Of a stretch of 64,000 nucleotides of DNA, positions 40,723 through 49,886 are shown in pieces. This DNA is from Hyphomicrobium_A sp963776675 (GTDB lineage Bacteria > Pseudomonadota > Alphaproteobacteria > Rhizobiales > Hyphomicrobiaceae). The notes under the pieces are model-generated. The model did no database searches. It worked only from the letters and a program-made list of their open reading frames with translations, and was not told the DNA's origin. Position 1 is the stretch's first letter; every line of letters begins with the position of its first letter. The stretch spans positions 46,661-110,660 of the forward strand of contig CAVZNR010000021.1 in assembly GCA_963776675.1 (NCBI GenBank), given 5' to 3'. Made by a program: the position numbers and the translations under genes.

Positions 40723-42418
40723 GTGCGACCGGCGATTTTGAAGGTCTCCTATTGGGTCGCGACGGTCGCCGCCGTCGTCCTCACCGGCGCTGTGTGGTTT
40801 CGCGTGACCGTACCCTCCGGTCCCTCCGCCAAGCGGAGCAACGACCTGACGACCGCCGCGCTAACGCCCGCCGAGGCGCCGGTGGCGCCGCCGGCTCCGG
40901 CACTTGTCGCGCTGCGCACGATGCTGCCCCAGATCGCCGCCCGCGCCGACGCCGCCGACCGCGCGGCCATGAGCGAGTTCTACGGCGCACGCACGGGCGC
41001 CCTGCTGTGGGTGTCGGACAGCGGGTTCACCGGCAAGGGCACCGCCGTGCTCGCCGAGATCCGCAAGGCCGACGACTGGGGCCTCAACGCGCGCGACTTC
41101 GCGCTGCCGCAGCTGCCGTCCGGCGCGCCGACGCCCGAGGCGCAGGCGCAAGCCGAGATCACGCTGACGCTCGCGGTGCTGAAATACGCGCGCCACGCCC
41201 GCGGCGGACGCTTGTCCGATCCCGCGCGCGTCTCCAAGCTCTTTGACGTGAGCCCGCCTGTGCGCGCGCCCAAGCTCGTGCTGGCCGACATTGCCGCCGC
41301 GGACGCGCCCGACGCCACCCTGCGCGGCCTGCATCCCAAACACGAGCAGTTCGTGAAGCTGCACGAGCTGTTGATGAAGCTGCGCGGGGCTGGCGAGGAC
41401 GACGCCGATATCGCGTACGGCGCCAATCTGCAGACGGCTGTCGCCGGCCTGCAGGCGCCGCCGCGGCGGGTGAGCGCCAAGACCGCGGCCGACATCGACC
41501 GCATCCTCGTCAACATGGAGCGCTGGCGCTGGATGCCCGTCGAGCTCGGCACGCTCTATGTCTGGAACAACGTGCCCGAGTTCATGACGCGCGTCTTGAA
41601 GGACGGCCGCATCATCAACTCCGACCGCATCGTCGCCGGCCAGCCCGACTGGCCGACGCCGATCTTCTCCGCCGACATGAAGACCATCGTCTTCCATCCG
41701 AGCTGGGGTGTGCCCGACGGCATCAAGCGCAAGGAGCTGCTGCCGCTCCTTCGCAACAGCTCGAGCGGCGGGCTGATCGGCCTGTTCACCGGCGCGCCCT
41801 CGAGCCGCGCGGTGCTGGAGGCGCACAAGCTGCAGGCCTACTCCAACGGCCGTCCCGTCGATCCCAATCAGGTGAACTGGAACAGCGCCAACATCGGCGC
41901 CTATGATTTCCGCCAGCCGCCGGGGCCCGACCAACGTGCTGGGCGCCGTCAAGTTCATGTTCCCCAACAAGCACGACGTCTACATGCACGACACGCCCGA
42001 CCGCAGCCTGTTCGCGCGCGACTTCCGCGGGCTGAGCCACGGCTGCATGCGCGTCGGCGATCCGCGCCGCCTGGCCGAGGTGCTGCTCGCCGAGGACAAG
42101 GGCTGGTCGAAGGAGAAGGTGCAAAGCCTGTTCCGGGGCGGCTCGACCGAGGTCGCTCTCGACACCCACATCCCCGTGCACAACACCTACTTCACGGCCA
42201 TGGTCGACTACCAGGGCAACCTGCGCACGTTTCCCGACCTCTACGGGCTCGATGCCCGCGTCGGCAAGGCGCTGCTCAAGCGCAACGTGCGCTTCGAGAC
42301 GCGCAGCTTCGACGGCGAGGTCGCCGCCGTCCAACAGGAGGAGCGGCGCAGCCGTACGCCGCAACAGTCCAGCACGCCGACACTTGCCGATGTCTTCTCG
42401 GACATCTTCTCGCCCTGA
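40723..42418 (+). CDS. L,D-transpeptidase, YcbB-like (frameshifted)
   Basis: Periplasmic enzyme making 3-3 cross-links or other meso-DAP linkages in peptidoglycan. One N-terminal membrane helix is followed by a scaffold region (LPQIAARADAAD ... FYGARTGALLWV) and the YkuD catalytic domain with GLSHGCMRVGDP, whose Cys is the nucleophile. The frame breaks at 41926-41928, where a CCC run has one extra C. The next frame continues PTNVLGAVKFMFPN to the stop at 42418. Combined length is about 564 residues. GTG 40723 or TTG 40738 could start translation. Compared with E. coli YcbB the peptidoglycan-binding region looks reduced. Confidence 0.88.
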
Positions 42419-42532
42419 GCGAGTTCGGTCGCCCGGCGAAAAACTCGTGTCGCCTTTGCCGTCGCCGGCACGCTGGCGTTTCTCGGATATACCGCCGCGC
42501 GGAGGTGAGTTCCAACGCGCGCCTCCTCTCAG

Positions 42533-42695
42533 CGTCATCCCGCTGTAGAGCGGGACCCACGCCAGCTTCAGCACGTGCTTTTGGTGCAGGTGATCGCGAC
42601 CGATGAAACGTGTCGCGCTAACGTTGCGCTTACCGAGACTTGCGTGGGTCTCGGCCCTCATGCTGGAAGCATGCCTTCGGCATGCCGGGATGACG
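42533..42695. repeat. Dispersed GTCATCCCG-type repeat
   Basis: The ends GTCATCCCGC and GCCGGGATGAC form an inverted pair. GACCCACGC near 42554 pairs with GCGTGGGTC near 42643. The class is the same as 35629-35774, with different internal sequence. Confidence 0.65.
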
Positions 42696-42717
42696 GGTGT
42701 GGATGGCTGTCGCTATC

Positions 42718-42792
42718 GGTGTCTGACCCTTCGGGTCTGACACCGTGGGCACCGTCCATTGCTCCGGTGCCAGACCCAGAGGGTCAGGCACC
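42718..42792. repeat. GTCTGACCC palindrome pair, copy 1
   Basis: Two adjacent hairpins: GGTGTCTGACCC/GGGTCTGACACC (42718-42744) and GGTGCCAGACCC/GGGTCAGGCACC (42766-42792). A second pair with the same core lies about 670 nt downstream. Confidence 0.75.
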
Positions 42793-43271
42793 AAGTTTGT
42801 TATCCCCGCCCCTCCCGCTCCCCCATACTGCTCGCACCCCCGTCCACATGGGACGCATCAGCTGAGCGGCTTTGCGGGGCGGGGGCGGTGACCCGGATGA
42901 GGCAGCGTCCGTACCGTCGCGGGCGTTTGACGCGAGGTAGCTCACCTCGGATTCCGGGGCCGCGGATCGAGGCTGTGCAGGCGTGGCAACACACTGCACG
43001 GACGCCCGTCGCGCAGCGGCGCTTCCTTGTTAGGACGCGCAGCAGCTCTAGGTCCTGGACGCGAGAGGCTCTCGCCGAAGGAGTCGAGAGCCGGACCGAT
43101 GAGCCCGCTGACGATGTGACCGCACCCTCGGCACGGCAGCAACCGGCGCGGGCGCTGAAGGGCTGCCCCATTTGTTGCAACAGGATCGCAGTGCTTCGGC
43201 GCCCGCGCTCCCTTTCTTTCGCAAACCCTCGGGCGGACAACGCCGCGAGACCGTCGAGGCGTGCACTACGT

Positions 43272-43423
43272 CACCTCTCCCAGGGGGAGAGGTCGCGGCG
43301 CCGGCGAGCGCATGCGTGAGCCGGGGACGCGGGTGAGGGGTTACGAGGCCGCGCAGTGTCTTACGCCCTCACCCGGAAGCTCATTTGCATTCGCTTCCGA
43401 CCTCTCCCCCCGGGAGAGGTGAA
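43272..43423. repeat. CCTCTCCC/GGGAGAGG inverted repeat element
   Basis: Terminal hairpins at 43272-43293 and 43399-43423 each read CACCTCTCCC...GGGAGAGGT. Inside them GTGAGGGG (43334) and CCCTCACCC (43368) pair, so the whole unit can fold on itself. It resembles dispersed intergenic repeats common in related genomes. Confidence 0.65.
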
Positions 43424-43462
43424 GAGACGGAGACGCCGCGAGGACGAAGATGCTCATTCGCG

Positions 43463-43538
43463 GGTTGTCTGACCCTTCGGGTCTGACACCCCGGGGCACC
43501 ACGAAGGACAACAGGGTCAGACCCAGAGGGTCAGACCC
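43463..43538. repeat. GTCTGACCC palindrome pair, copy 2
   Basis: Hairpin 43463-43490 (GTCTGACCCTTCGGGTCTGA core, identical to copy 1 over about 24 nt) and hairpin 43514-43538 (GGGTCAGACCC twice around AGA). Same orientation and spacing as copy 1. Confidence 0.75.
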
Positions 43539-43635
43539 ATGGCACACGCCCCGCGAGGATAACGGTGCTTGCGATTGCGCTTCATCCATGGCGCACCCAC
43601 ATTTGCGTGGAGGCAACGACGCGACGGAGGCGACG

Positions 43636-44670
43636 ATGAGCGACACGCTGGGCATGGCAACGCAGCTTGCGGGCAGTGCGGTTCGCTTCGGCTGGTACTC
43701 GGGCCTCAACTGGCTGCTCGCGCGCGAGGCGCGCCGGCTCGGTCCCCGCCCGCGCTATCAGCCGCAAGCGCCGGTGCCCAGCGACGCCGAGCTGATGGCC
43801 GACCTGCGCGCGCTGTTTGTCGCCGATGCCGCCGCCGTGCGCGACGGCCTCTATCCGCCCAAGGAGCCCGCCGTCACCTTGCCGCAGCACCTGCGCGACG
43901 TGCGCGCCATGTTCGCCGACATGCCCGCGACGATGGAGCGGCGTCAGAGCGAGGACACGCACACGGCGGCGCGGCAACCGCAGCCCGACGCCCTGCCCGA
44001 CTACTACACGCAGGACTTCCACTTCCAGACCGGCGGCTATCTGAGCGAGGAGTCGGCGCGCCTTTACGACGTGCAGGTGGAAACGCTGTTCTACGGTGCC
44101 GCCGGCGCCATGCGCCGCGCCGGCCTCAAGCCCATCGCCGCCTATTTGCGGGGGCGCGATCAGCGCCGCTGCGCCGCTCTCGACGTCGCGTGCGGAACGG
44201 GCCGCTTCCTGCGCGATCTGCGCCTGGCCTTTCCCGCACTGGGGCTGTCAGGTCTCGACCTGTCGCAGACCTACCTCGATGCAGCCAGGCGGCATCTGTC
44301 AGATCTGCGCCCCGCCACGCTCATCCATGGCAACGCCGAGGCGATCCCGCTGCCCGACGCCAGCCAGGATATCGTCACGTCGGTGTTTCTCTATCACGAG
44401 CTGCCGGGGGAGGTGCGCCGCCGCGTTTCCGCCGAGATCGCACGCGTGCTCAAGCCCGGCGGGCTTTTCGTGCTGATCGACAGCCTGCAGATGGGCGACC
44501 GGCCCGGCTGGGACGGGCTGCTCGAGGCTTTCCCCGTGCGTTTTCACGAGCCCTACTTTGCGCACTACGCCACCGACGACCTCGAGACCATGCTCACCGC
44601 CGCCGGGCTCGCCGCGCAGGAGACGACGCTGGCGTTCCTGTCCAAGGTGATGGTGCGGACCAAGCGGTGA
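43636..44670 (+). CDS. Class I SAM-dependent methyltransferase
   Basis: A 344-residue protein. The Rossmann motif I is ALDVACGTGRFLRDL at about residue 186, and the acidic loop is LSGLDLSQTYLDAARR. Further motifs are AEAIPLPDASQDIVTSVFLYHELP and the post-motif LKPGGLFVLIDSLQ. This matches UbiE/COQ5-like small-molecule methyltransferases. The N-terminal 180 residues contain LPDYYTQDFHFQTGGYLSE, a helical region of unknown role. The substrate cannot be inferred. ATG 43636 is preceded by GGAGGCGACG; the longer frame would run into the palindromic repeat. Confidence 0.83.
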   Translation: MSDTLGMATQLAGSAVRFGWYSGLNWLLAREARRLGPRPRYQPQAPVPSDAELMADLRALFVADAAAVRDGLYPPKEPAVTLPQHLRDVRAMFADMPATMERRQSEDTHTAARQPQPDALPDYYTQDFHFQTGGYLSEESARLYDVQVETLFYGAAGAMRRAGLKPIAAYLRGRDQRRCAALDVACGTGRFLRDLRLAFPALGLSGLDLSQTYLDAARRHLSDLRPATLIHGNAEAIPLPDASQDIVTSVFLYHELPGEVRRRVSAEIARVLKPGGLFVLIDSLQMGDRPGWDGLLEAFPVRFHEPYFAHYATDDLETMLTAAGLAAQETTLAFLSKVMVRTKR

Positions 44671-44683
44671 GCGCGGCGCCGCC

Positions 44684-45238
44684 TCAGCCGGAGATGATGT
44701 TGGCCACGCCCAGGATCACCGCCGATGCGGCCAGCGCCCCGCAGAACAGCCAGGCGCGGAAGGTGACGCGGCGCTCTACGCGCTCTGCCTCGTCCTTGAA
44801 GTGCTCGAGCTCGGCGATCTTGCGGCTCACCGCTTCGAAACTGTTGTAGGCGTGGTAGTTGCCGTCGCTGCGCGCATCCATCTTGTCGAGCCGCGTCTTG
44901 AGATCGCGGCAACGGCGCAGCATCTCGTCGAGCTTGGCCTCGCGCACGCGCTTCTCGCCCTGCTGGAACGCAAACCAGCGCTGGTCCCGGTTGGCGCCGT
45001 GCTCCAGCTCGCTGACCTTGCCGGCGAGCGCGTCGACGTCGCGGGCGAGCAGGCGGATCGTCGCCTGCAGCTGGTCGATCTTGGTGGCGGTCTCGACGAC
45101 AAAAGGATCGCGCGCGATGAGTGGAACGTGGGGGCCGGCCGCGACGAGGCGCGGAACGGTGGAGATCTTTTCCAGACCGGACGGGGGGATCAATGCAATG
45201 GAGGAGGAAAAGCGTTTGCGCTCGGTGGCTCTCAGCAC
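44684..45238 (-). CDS. Hypothetical coiled-coil protein with C-terminal membrane anchor
   Basis: A 184-residue protein. Residues 45-155 are a continuous heptad-rich helix (TKIDQLQATIRLLARDVDAL; KLDEMLRRCRDLKTRLDKM), followed by a single transmembrane helix (AWLFCGALAASAVILGVANI) at the C-terminus. Tail-anchored coiled coils of this kind have no assigned function. The start is uncertain; internal Met codons exist. It converges with the methyltransferase gene, stops 13 nt apart. Confidence 0.6.
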   Translation of the reverse strand: MLRATERKRFSSSIALIPPSGLEKISTVPRLVAAGPHVPLIARDPFVVETATKIDQLQATIRLLARDVDALAGKVSELEHGANRDQRWFAFQQGEKRVREAKLDEMLRRCRDLKTRLDKMDARSDGNYHAYNSFEAVSRKIAELEHFKDEAERVERRVTFRAWLFCGALAASAVILGVANIISG

Positions 45239-45535
45239 GGTAGGATCAGCCTCTGACTTGGACGCAACTTCGCACGCTCCGGAGAAAATCTTCCCCGAGG
45301 CGACAAAATTACAGTCTATCTGCGATCATCTTGACGGAGATCTTGATCCTGCAGCTTGCATCATCGTCTCTTCAAATAATGATGCGGTGCAACCGGGGCA
45401 CGGCTGCAGTTACAGTCTCAAGTATTCTCTTGGGCTTCAGTTTTATGACTATAACGCAAGTACTGATCGATGACCAGACTTCATGCGACAAATCGACGGG
45501 ACAAACTCGAATTATCTGCGCTTAACCGACGACGC
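45239..45535. other. AT-richer intergenic stretch
   Basis: About 300 nt between a coiled-coil gene and the convergent end of the aldo/keto reductase gene. Composition is more balanced than the surroundings (for example TTTTATGACTATAACGCAAG at 45441). ORFs here are short and unlike known proteins. No repeat or RNA gene was recognised. Confidence 0.45.
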
Positions 45536-46516
45536 TCACTTGTCGATCGCGCGCATGGCCTGAGCCGCATAGCGATCGCCTGCCGCCGCACCCGTGGGAA
45601 AAGCTGCGTCGATGCGGTCGAGATCGGCTTTCGACAGCGGCAGCGCCAGTGCGCCGATGTTCTCGGCCACGTAGTGCGGACGCTTCGTGCCCGGGATCGG
45701 AACGATATCGTTGCCCTGCGCCAGCACCCACGCGAGCGCCAGCTGCGCCGGCGAAGCCTTCCTCTCTGCCGCCATCTCCGTGATCGTCGCCACCAGATCC
45801 AGGTTCTTCTGGAAGTTCTCGCCCTGGAAGCGCGGAGAGTTGAGGCGATAGTCGCCCGGCGCGAGGTCGGCGGCCGACTTGATCTGCCCGGTGAGGAAAC
45901 CGCGTCCCAGCGGGCTGTAGGCGACGAAGCCGATGCCGAGCTCGCGCACCGTCGGCAAAATCTCGTCCTCGGGCTCACGGCTCCACAGCGAGTATTCGGT
46001 CTGCAGGGCCGCGATCGGGTGCACGGCGTGTGCCCGTCTGATCGTCGCAGGGGCCGCTTCCGACAGGCCGAGGTGGCGCACCTTGCCGGCTTTCACCAGC
46101 TCGGCCATGGCACCGACCGTATCCTCGATCGGCGTCGCGGGATCGACGCGGTGCTGATAGTAGAGGTCGATCGCGTCGACGCCGAGACGCTTCAAGCTGG
46201 CATCGCAGCATTGGCGCACGTACTCCGGCTTGCCGTTGACGCCGGTGACCGCGCCATCGGGGCCGCGCACGATGCCGAACTTGGTGGCGAGCACGACCTG
46301 GTCGCGCCGGTCAGCTATGGCGCGGCCGACGAGCTCTTCGTTGGCACCGCGGCCATACATGTCGGAGGTGTCGAGGAAGTTCACGCCGAGCTCGAGTGCG
46401 CGGTGGACCGTTGCGATCAACTCCGCCTCGTTGCCGCCCACGTAGAAATCGGACATGCCCATGCAGCCGAGCCCGAGTGCCGACACTTTCAGCTTGCCGA
46501 GATTGCGATATTGCAT
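45536..46516 (-). CDS. Aldo/keto reductase
   Basis: NADPH-dependent oxidoreductase of 326 residues with the (beta/alpha)8 AKR fold. The catalytic tetrad is visible as Asp in FLDTSDMYG, Tyr in MYGRGANEEL, Lys in ATKFG and His in YYQHRVDP. The start MQYRNLGKLKVSALGLGCMG is typical of the AKR13-like group. Substrate unknown. Downstream of aroC in the same direction, about 90 nt apart, so co-transcription is possible. Confidence 0.92.
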   Translation of the reverse strand: MQYRNLGKLKVSALGLGCMGMSDFYVGGNEAELIATVHRALELGVNFLDTSDMYGRGANEELVGRAIADRRDQVVLATKFGIVRGPDGAVTGVNGKPEYVRQCCDASLKRLGVDAIDLYYQHRVDPATPIEDTVGAMAELVKAGKVRHLGLSEAAPATIRRAHAVHPIAALQTEYSLWSREPEDEILPTVRELGIGFVAYSPLGRGFLTGQIKSAADLAPGDYRLNSPRFQGENFQKNLDLVATITEMAAERKASPAQLALAWVLAQGNDIVPIPGTKRPHYVAENIGALALPLSKADLDRIDAAFPTGAAAGDRYAAQAMRAIDK

Positions 46517-46607
46517 GGGGCGCTCCTGGAGTTGTTCGATTGGGGCGCCGACACTGAAGCCGGCATCAATAGAATAGGAACGCCGGCATCAGGTTTTTAG
46601 TTCGGGG

Positions 46608-47705
46608 CTAGCCGCTTATCTCGCCGCACTGGGCGCGGTGGCGCAGATAGTGGTCGGCGAGCACGATCGCCATCATGGCCTCGCCGATGGGCACAGCGCG
46701 GATGCCCACGCAGGGGTCGTGGCGGCCCTTGGTGACGATGTCGGTGTCCTTGCCGTCGACATCGATGGTCTTGCGCGGGGTGAGAATCGAGGATGTCGGC
46801 TTCACCGCAAAGCGGCACACGATCGGCTGACCCGACGAGATACCGCCGAGGATGCCGCCGGCGTGGTTGGTGAGAAAGCAGGGGCTGCCGTCGTTGCCGA
46901 TGCGGATCTCGTCGGCGTTTTCCTCGCCGGTCAATTCGGCCGCTTGCATGCCCGCGCCGATCTCCACGCCCTTCACCGCGTTGATGCTCATCATGGCGCT
47001 GGCAAGGTCCTGATCGAGCTTGCCGTAGATCGGTGCGCCCCAACCCGCCGGAACCCCCTCGGCGACCACCTCGATGACGGCGCCGATGGACGAGCCGGCC
47101 TTGCGTATGCCGTCGAGATAGTCGGCCCAGGCCACCGCGGTGGCGGGATCGGGGCAGAAGAACGGATTGGCGTCGACCGCCTCCCAGTCCCACAGCGAGC
47201 GGTCGACCTTGATATTCCCGACCTGCACCAGCGCACCGCGGATGGTGACTCCGTCGAGGATCTTGCGCGCGACCGCGCCGGCGGCGACGCGGGCTGCCGT
47301 CTCGCGTGCCGAGGAGCGCCCGCCGCCGCGAAAGTCGCGGATGCCGTACTTCTTCCAGTAGGTGTAGTCGGCGTGCCCGGGGCGGAACTTGCTCTTGATG
47401 TCGCCGTAGTCCTTGGAGCGCTGGTCGACGTTAGAGATGAACAGCGAGATCGGCGTGCCGGTCGTCACCGGCCGCCCGGATTCGTCGGGAAAGACGCCCG
47501 ACAGAATCTCGACCGCGTCGGGCTCCTGGCGCTGGGTGGTGAAGCGCGACTGCCCCGGCCGGCGCTTGTCGAGAAACGTCTGGATGTCGGCCGCCTGCAA
47601 GGGCAGGCCGGGCGGGCAGCCGTCGACGATGCAGCCAATGGCCGGCCCATGGCTCTCGCCCCAGGTCGTCACACGAAAGAGGTGACCGAATGTGTTGTGG
47701 GACAT
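46608..47705 (-). CDS. aroC: Chorismate synthase
   Basis: Last shikimate-pathway enzyme, converting EPSP to chorismate with reduced FMN; 365 residues. Signature motifs SHNTFGHLFRVTTWGESHG, RPGHADYTYWKKYG, RGGGRSSARETAARVAAG and GGISSGQPI are all intact. MSHNTFG at 47705 is the natural start; the frame extends four codons further. It is not frameshifted, unlike many neighbours. Confidence 0.97.
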   Translation of the reverse strand: MSHNTFGHLFRVTTWGESHGPAIGCIVDGCPPGLPLQAADIQTFLDKRRPGQSRFTTQRQEPDAVEILSGVFPDESGRPVTTGTPISLFISNVDQRSKDYGDIKSKFRPGHADYTYWKKYGIRDFRGGGRSSARETAARVAAGAVARKILDGVTIRGALVQVGNIKVDRSLWDWEAVDANPFFCPDPATAVAWADYLDGIRKAGSSIGAVIEVVAEGVPAGWGAPIYGKLDQDLASAMMSINAVKGVEIGAGMQAAELTGEENADEIRIGNDGSPCFLTNHAGGILGGISSGQPIVCRFAVKPTSSILTPRKTIDVDGKDTDIVTKGRHDPCVGIRAVPIGEAMMAIVLADHYLRHRAQCGEISG

Positions 47706-48276
47706 TGCGTTCCGCAAATCGTTGGGGGCGGCAAGGCCAATCGAGTCGCTCGTGCAACCTTTTGAGCGATTCGAGCGTGGCCGATGGGCCAGTCTTAGAA
47801 GTGCAAGCGCACGCGGGCAAGTGGCGCTCGTGTGGTGATCGAGGAATTCGCCCCCGTTTTGCGGTAACCGCCCACTTGCGTCCCAAAGCCCGTGACAAGG
47901 GCTCGCGACGCAGTTTAAGTGGGCTCATGTGCTGCGTCGCGGTACGCGACACCTTGCAAGGAGACAGCATGAGGGAGAGCGCGCGTAAGCGTAGCTCCGC
48001 CTCCCATGCAACACCACCGCTTGGTGGGGGACCGCCGGTCCGCGTCAGGCTTCATGCCTCGCGACCACAGGTCCTGAAACGCCGTTTCTTTAGCGTCGAC
48101 CACGTCGCGTCTCGCACAAGCGTAAGCGTCACCACGGGACGGCCGCCTCGTGCGCCCGTACCCGAACATACGCCGCTCCCCGCCGGCCTGAGCAACCGTC
48201 GTCGAGCGGCTAAGCGCAAGGCGTGGGAAGGGCCGGAGCAGCCGCTGCTTCGGCTCTTCTCGTCTCAATGCCGGCG
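47706..48276. other. 570-bp intergenic region upstream of aroC
   Basis: No gene is supported. It holds a half-site resembling the palindrome family (GATCGAGGAATTCGC at 47837-47851) and a strong hairpin at 47870-47924. Some frames read smoothly on both strands (for example 47915-48268 minus), but with Arg/Ala-rich composition and no recognisable domain. It may be a dispersed repeat or an uncharacterised RNA. Confidence 0.5.
47870..47924. repeat. Imperfect hairpin in the aroC upstream region
   Basis: GCCCACTT and GCGTC in the left arm pair with GACGC and AAGTGGGC in the right arm. The right arm has five extra bases (AGTTT) between the two stem parts, and an inner GGGCT/AGCCC stem closes the loop. 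A bulged stem on one side is also seen in the palindrome family at 4.1 and 32.4 kb. Confidence 0.6.
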
Positions 48277-48897
48277 CTAGATCCAGTCGATGCCGTCGCG
48301 GCGGAGGATCAGCACGCGGTCCTGCGGCACGTCGAGCCCCGGCACCGTCGCCACGTCGAGACCCAGAATGTGTCCGCGCAGCACCCGGCTCACGCCCCCG
48401 TGCGAGACCACGACGGTGTTGCGCGTGACGGTGGCGAGCCAGGGCAGCGCGCGCGCCATCAGATCCTCGTAGCTCTCGCCACCCTGCGGGCGCCAGCGGA
48501 ACGGATCGCGCGTGCGCGCCGCGATGCCTGCAGCGTCGATGCTGGGCAGGTCGGCAAGCAGTGTGCCCTGCCAGTCGCCGTAGTGCGCCTCCGTGAGGCG
48601 CTCATCGATCTGAAAGTCCTCGGGGTCGAGCTCCAGCGCCGTGCGTACGATGCGCATGGTCTCCCGCGCCCGCGCCAGCGGACTTGCCACGAAGTCGGCT
48701 TTGGCGATGTCGGGCAGCAGCGGGCGCAGGGCCTCGCCGTTGCGTCGGGCCTGGGCGCGGCCCGTGTCGTTCATGGGGATGTCGGCTTGGCCCTGGTAGC
48801 GGGCCTCGGCATTCCAGTCCGTCTCGCCGTGGCGGATGAAATAGATCGTCACGTCCGCGCGCATGGCGTCAGACTTCGCAGGTCGCGCCTCACCCAT
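48277..48897 (-). CDS. Histidine phosphatase family protein
   Basis: Phosphoglycerate-mutase-like phosphatase of about 206 residues. The RHGETDWN motif carries the catalytic His. LTEAHYGDWQG and VVSHGGVSRVL supply the other conserved residues. The family includes cofactor-dependent phosphoglycerate mutases and broad-range phosphatases; nothing here separates them. ATG 48897 overlaps the fabI stop by 8 nt. A start at 48864 (MRADVTIYFIRHG) is equally plausible. Confidence 0.88.
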   Translation of the reverse strand: MGEARPAKSDAMRADVTIYFIRHGETDWNAEARYQGQADIPMNDTGRAQARRNGEALRPLLPDIAKADFVASPLARARETMRIVRTALELDPEDFQIDERLTEAHYGDWQGTLLADLPSIDAAGIAARTRDPFRWRPQGGESYEDLMARALPWLATVTRNTVVVSHGGVSRVLRGHILGLDVATVPGLDVPQDRVLILRRDGIDWI

Positions 48898-49741
48898 CCT
48901 CGCCCTTTGCCACCGTGATGTCGGGCGCATCCTCGTTCTTCATGCCCTGCACATGGTAGCCGGCGTCGACATGGTGCACCTCGCCGGTGACGCCGCGCGC
49001 CAGATCCGACAACAAATAAAGGCCGGCGCCGCCGACCTCCTCAATCGTCACCGTTCGCCGCAGGGGCGAGTTGTACTCGTTCCATTTGAGGATGTAGCGG
49101 AAGTCGGCGATCCCAGAGGCGGCGAGCGTCTTGATGGGTCCCGCCGAGATGGCGTTGACGCGGATGCCGTTCTTACCGAGGTCGGCGGCCAGATAGCGCA
49201 CGCTCGCCTCGAGCGCGGCCTTGGCGACGCCCATCACGTTATAGTGTGGCATTACTTTTTCCGCGCCGTAATAGGTCAGCGTCAGAATGGAGCCGCCGGC
49301 CGACATGAGCTTTTCGGCGCGAGCGGCCAGCGCGGTGAGCGAGTAGCAGGAGACGAGCATCGTCTGCGAGAAGTTCTTCTCGCTCGTGTCGACGTAGCGC
49401 CCGTCCAGCTCGTTCTTGTCGGAGAAGGCGATGGCGTGCACGAGGAAATCGAGCTTGCCCCACGTGCTCTTGAGCTCGGCGAAGACCGCATCCATAGAGG
49501 CTGGATCGGTGACGTCGCAGGGCATGATGAACTGCGTGCCAAGCTCGGCGGAGAGTGGTCCCACCCGTTTCTTCAAGGCGTCGCCTTGGTAGGTGAGCGC
49601 GATCTCGGCGCCCTGTGCGGCGGCGGCCTTGGCGATACCCCAGGCGATGGAGCGATTGTTCGCCACGCCCATGATGAGGCCCTTCTTGCCAGCCATTAGG
49701 TTGCCCGTAGCAACCCCTGCGCTCGGCGCCGGCTCCAACAT
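48890..49741 (-). CDS. fabI: Enoyl-[acyl-carrier-protein] reductase (NADH)
   Basis: Reduces trans-2-enoyl-ACP in the final step of each fatty-acid elongation round; 283 residues. It has the short-chain-dehydrogenase fold with the FabI-type cofactor loop GLIMGVANNRSIAWG and the Y-x6-K pair in YNVMGVAK. AGPIKTLAASGI is the substrate-binding loop. ATG 49741 is preceded by GGAAAGAGA; the frame extends 63 codons further but that part is not family-like. The triclosan-target type rather than FabV or FabK. Confidence 0.95.
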   Translation of the reverse strand: MLEPAPSAGVATGNLMAGKKGLIMGVANNRSIAWGIAKAAAAQGAEIALTYQGDALKKRVGPLSAELGTQFIMPCDVTDPASMDAVFAELKSTWGKLDFLVHAIAFSDKNELDGRYVDTSEKNFSQTMLVSCYSLTALAARAEKLMSAGGSILTLTYYGAEKVMPHYNVMGVAKAALEASVRYLAADLGKNGIRVNAISAGPIKTLAASGIADFRYILKWNEYNSPLRRTVTIEEVGGAGLYLLSDLARGVTGEVHHVDAGYHVQGMKNEDAPDITVAKGEDG

Positions 49742-49886
49742 GGTTTTCTCTTTCCTTCGCCTGTTTTCGGCGCGCATCCTACACAAAAGGATCAACGGGT
49801 CCAGATGGACCGCACCCAGGGGTTGCCCCGCGGATGCCCAAGGGATCAATAGGCTATTGGAGATGAGTGCGGAAGCCCGCAGTCGC

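Larger units (their letters stand above)
42419..43635. other. 1.2-kb gene-poor region rich in repeats
   Basis: No ORF here has family-like sequence. It holds a GTCATCCC-type element (42533-42695), two copies of a GTCTGACCC palindrome pair (42718-42792 and 43463-43538) and a CCTCTCCC/GGGAGAGG element (43272-43423). The roughly 450 nt from 42800 to 43250 carry no repeat I can define and no credible gene. The two GTCTGACCC copies bracket this block. Confidence 0.65.

Noticed and set aside
42759..43319. 186-codon ORF in the repeat-rich 42.4-43.6 kb region
   Set aside because: Spans palindromic repeats, has low-complexity Arg/Ala composition and lacks a ribosome-binding site.
47915..48268. 117-codon minus-strand ORF in the aroC upstream block
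   Set aside because: Arg-rich, no domain, and both strands are open in this region; treated as an unexplained intergenic block.
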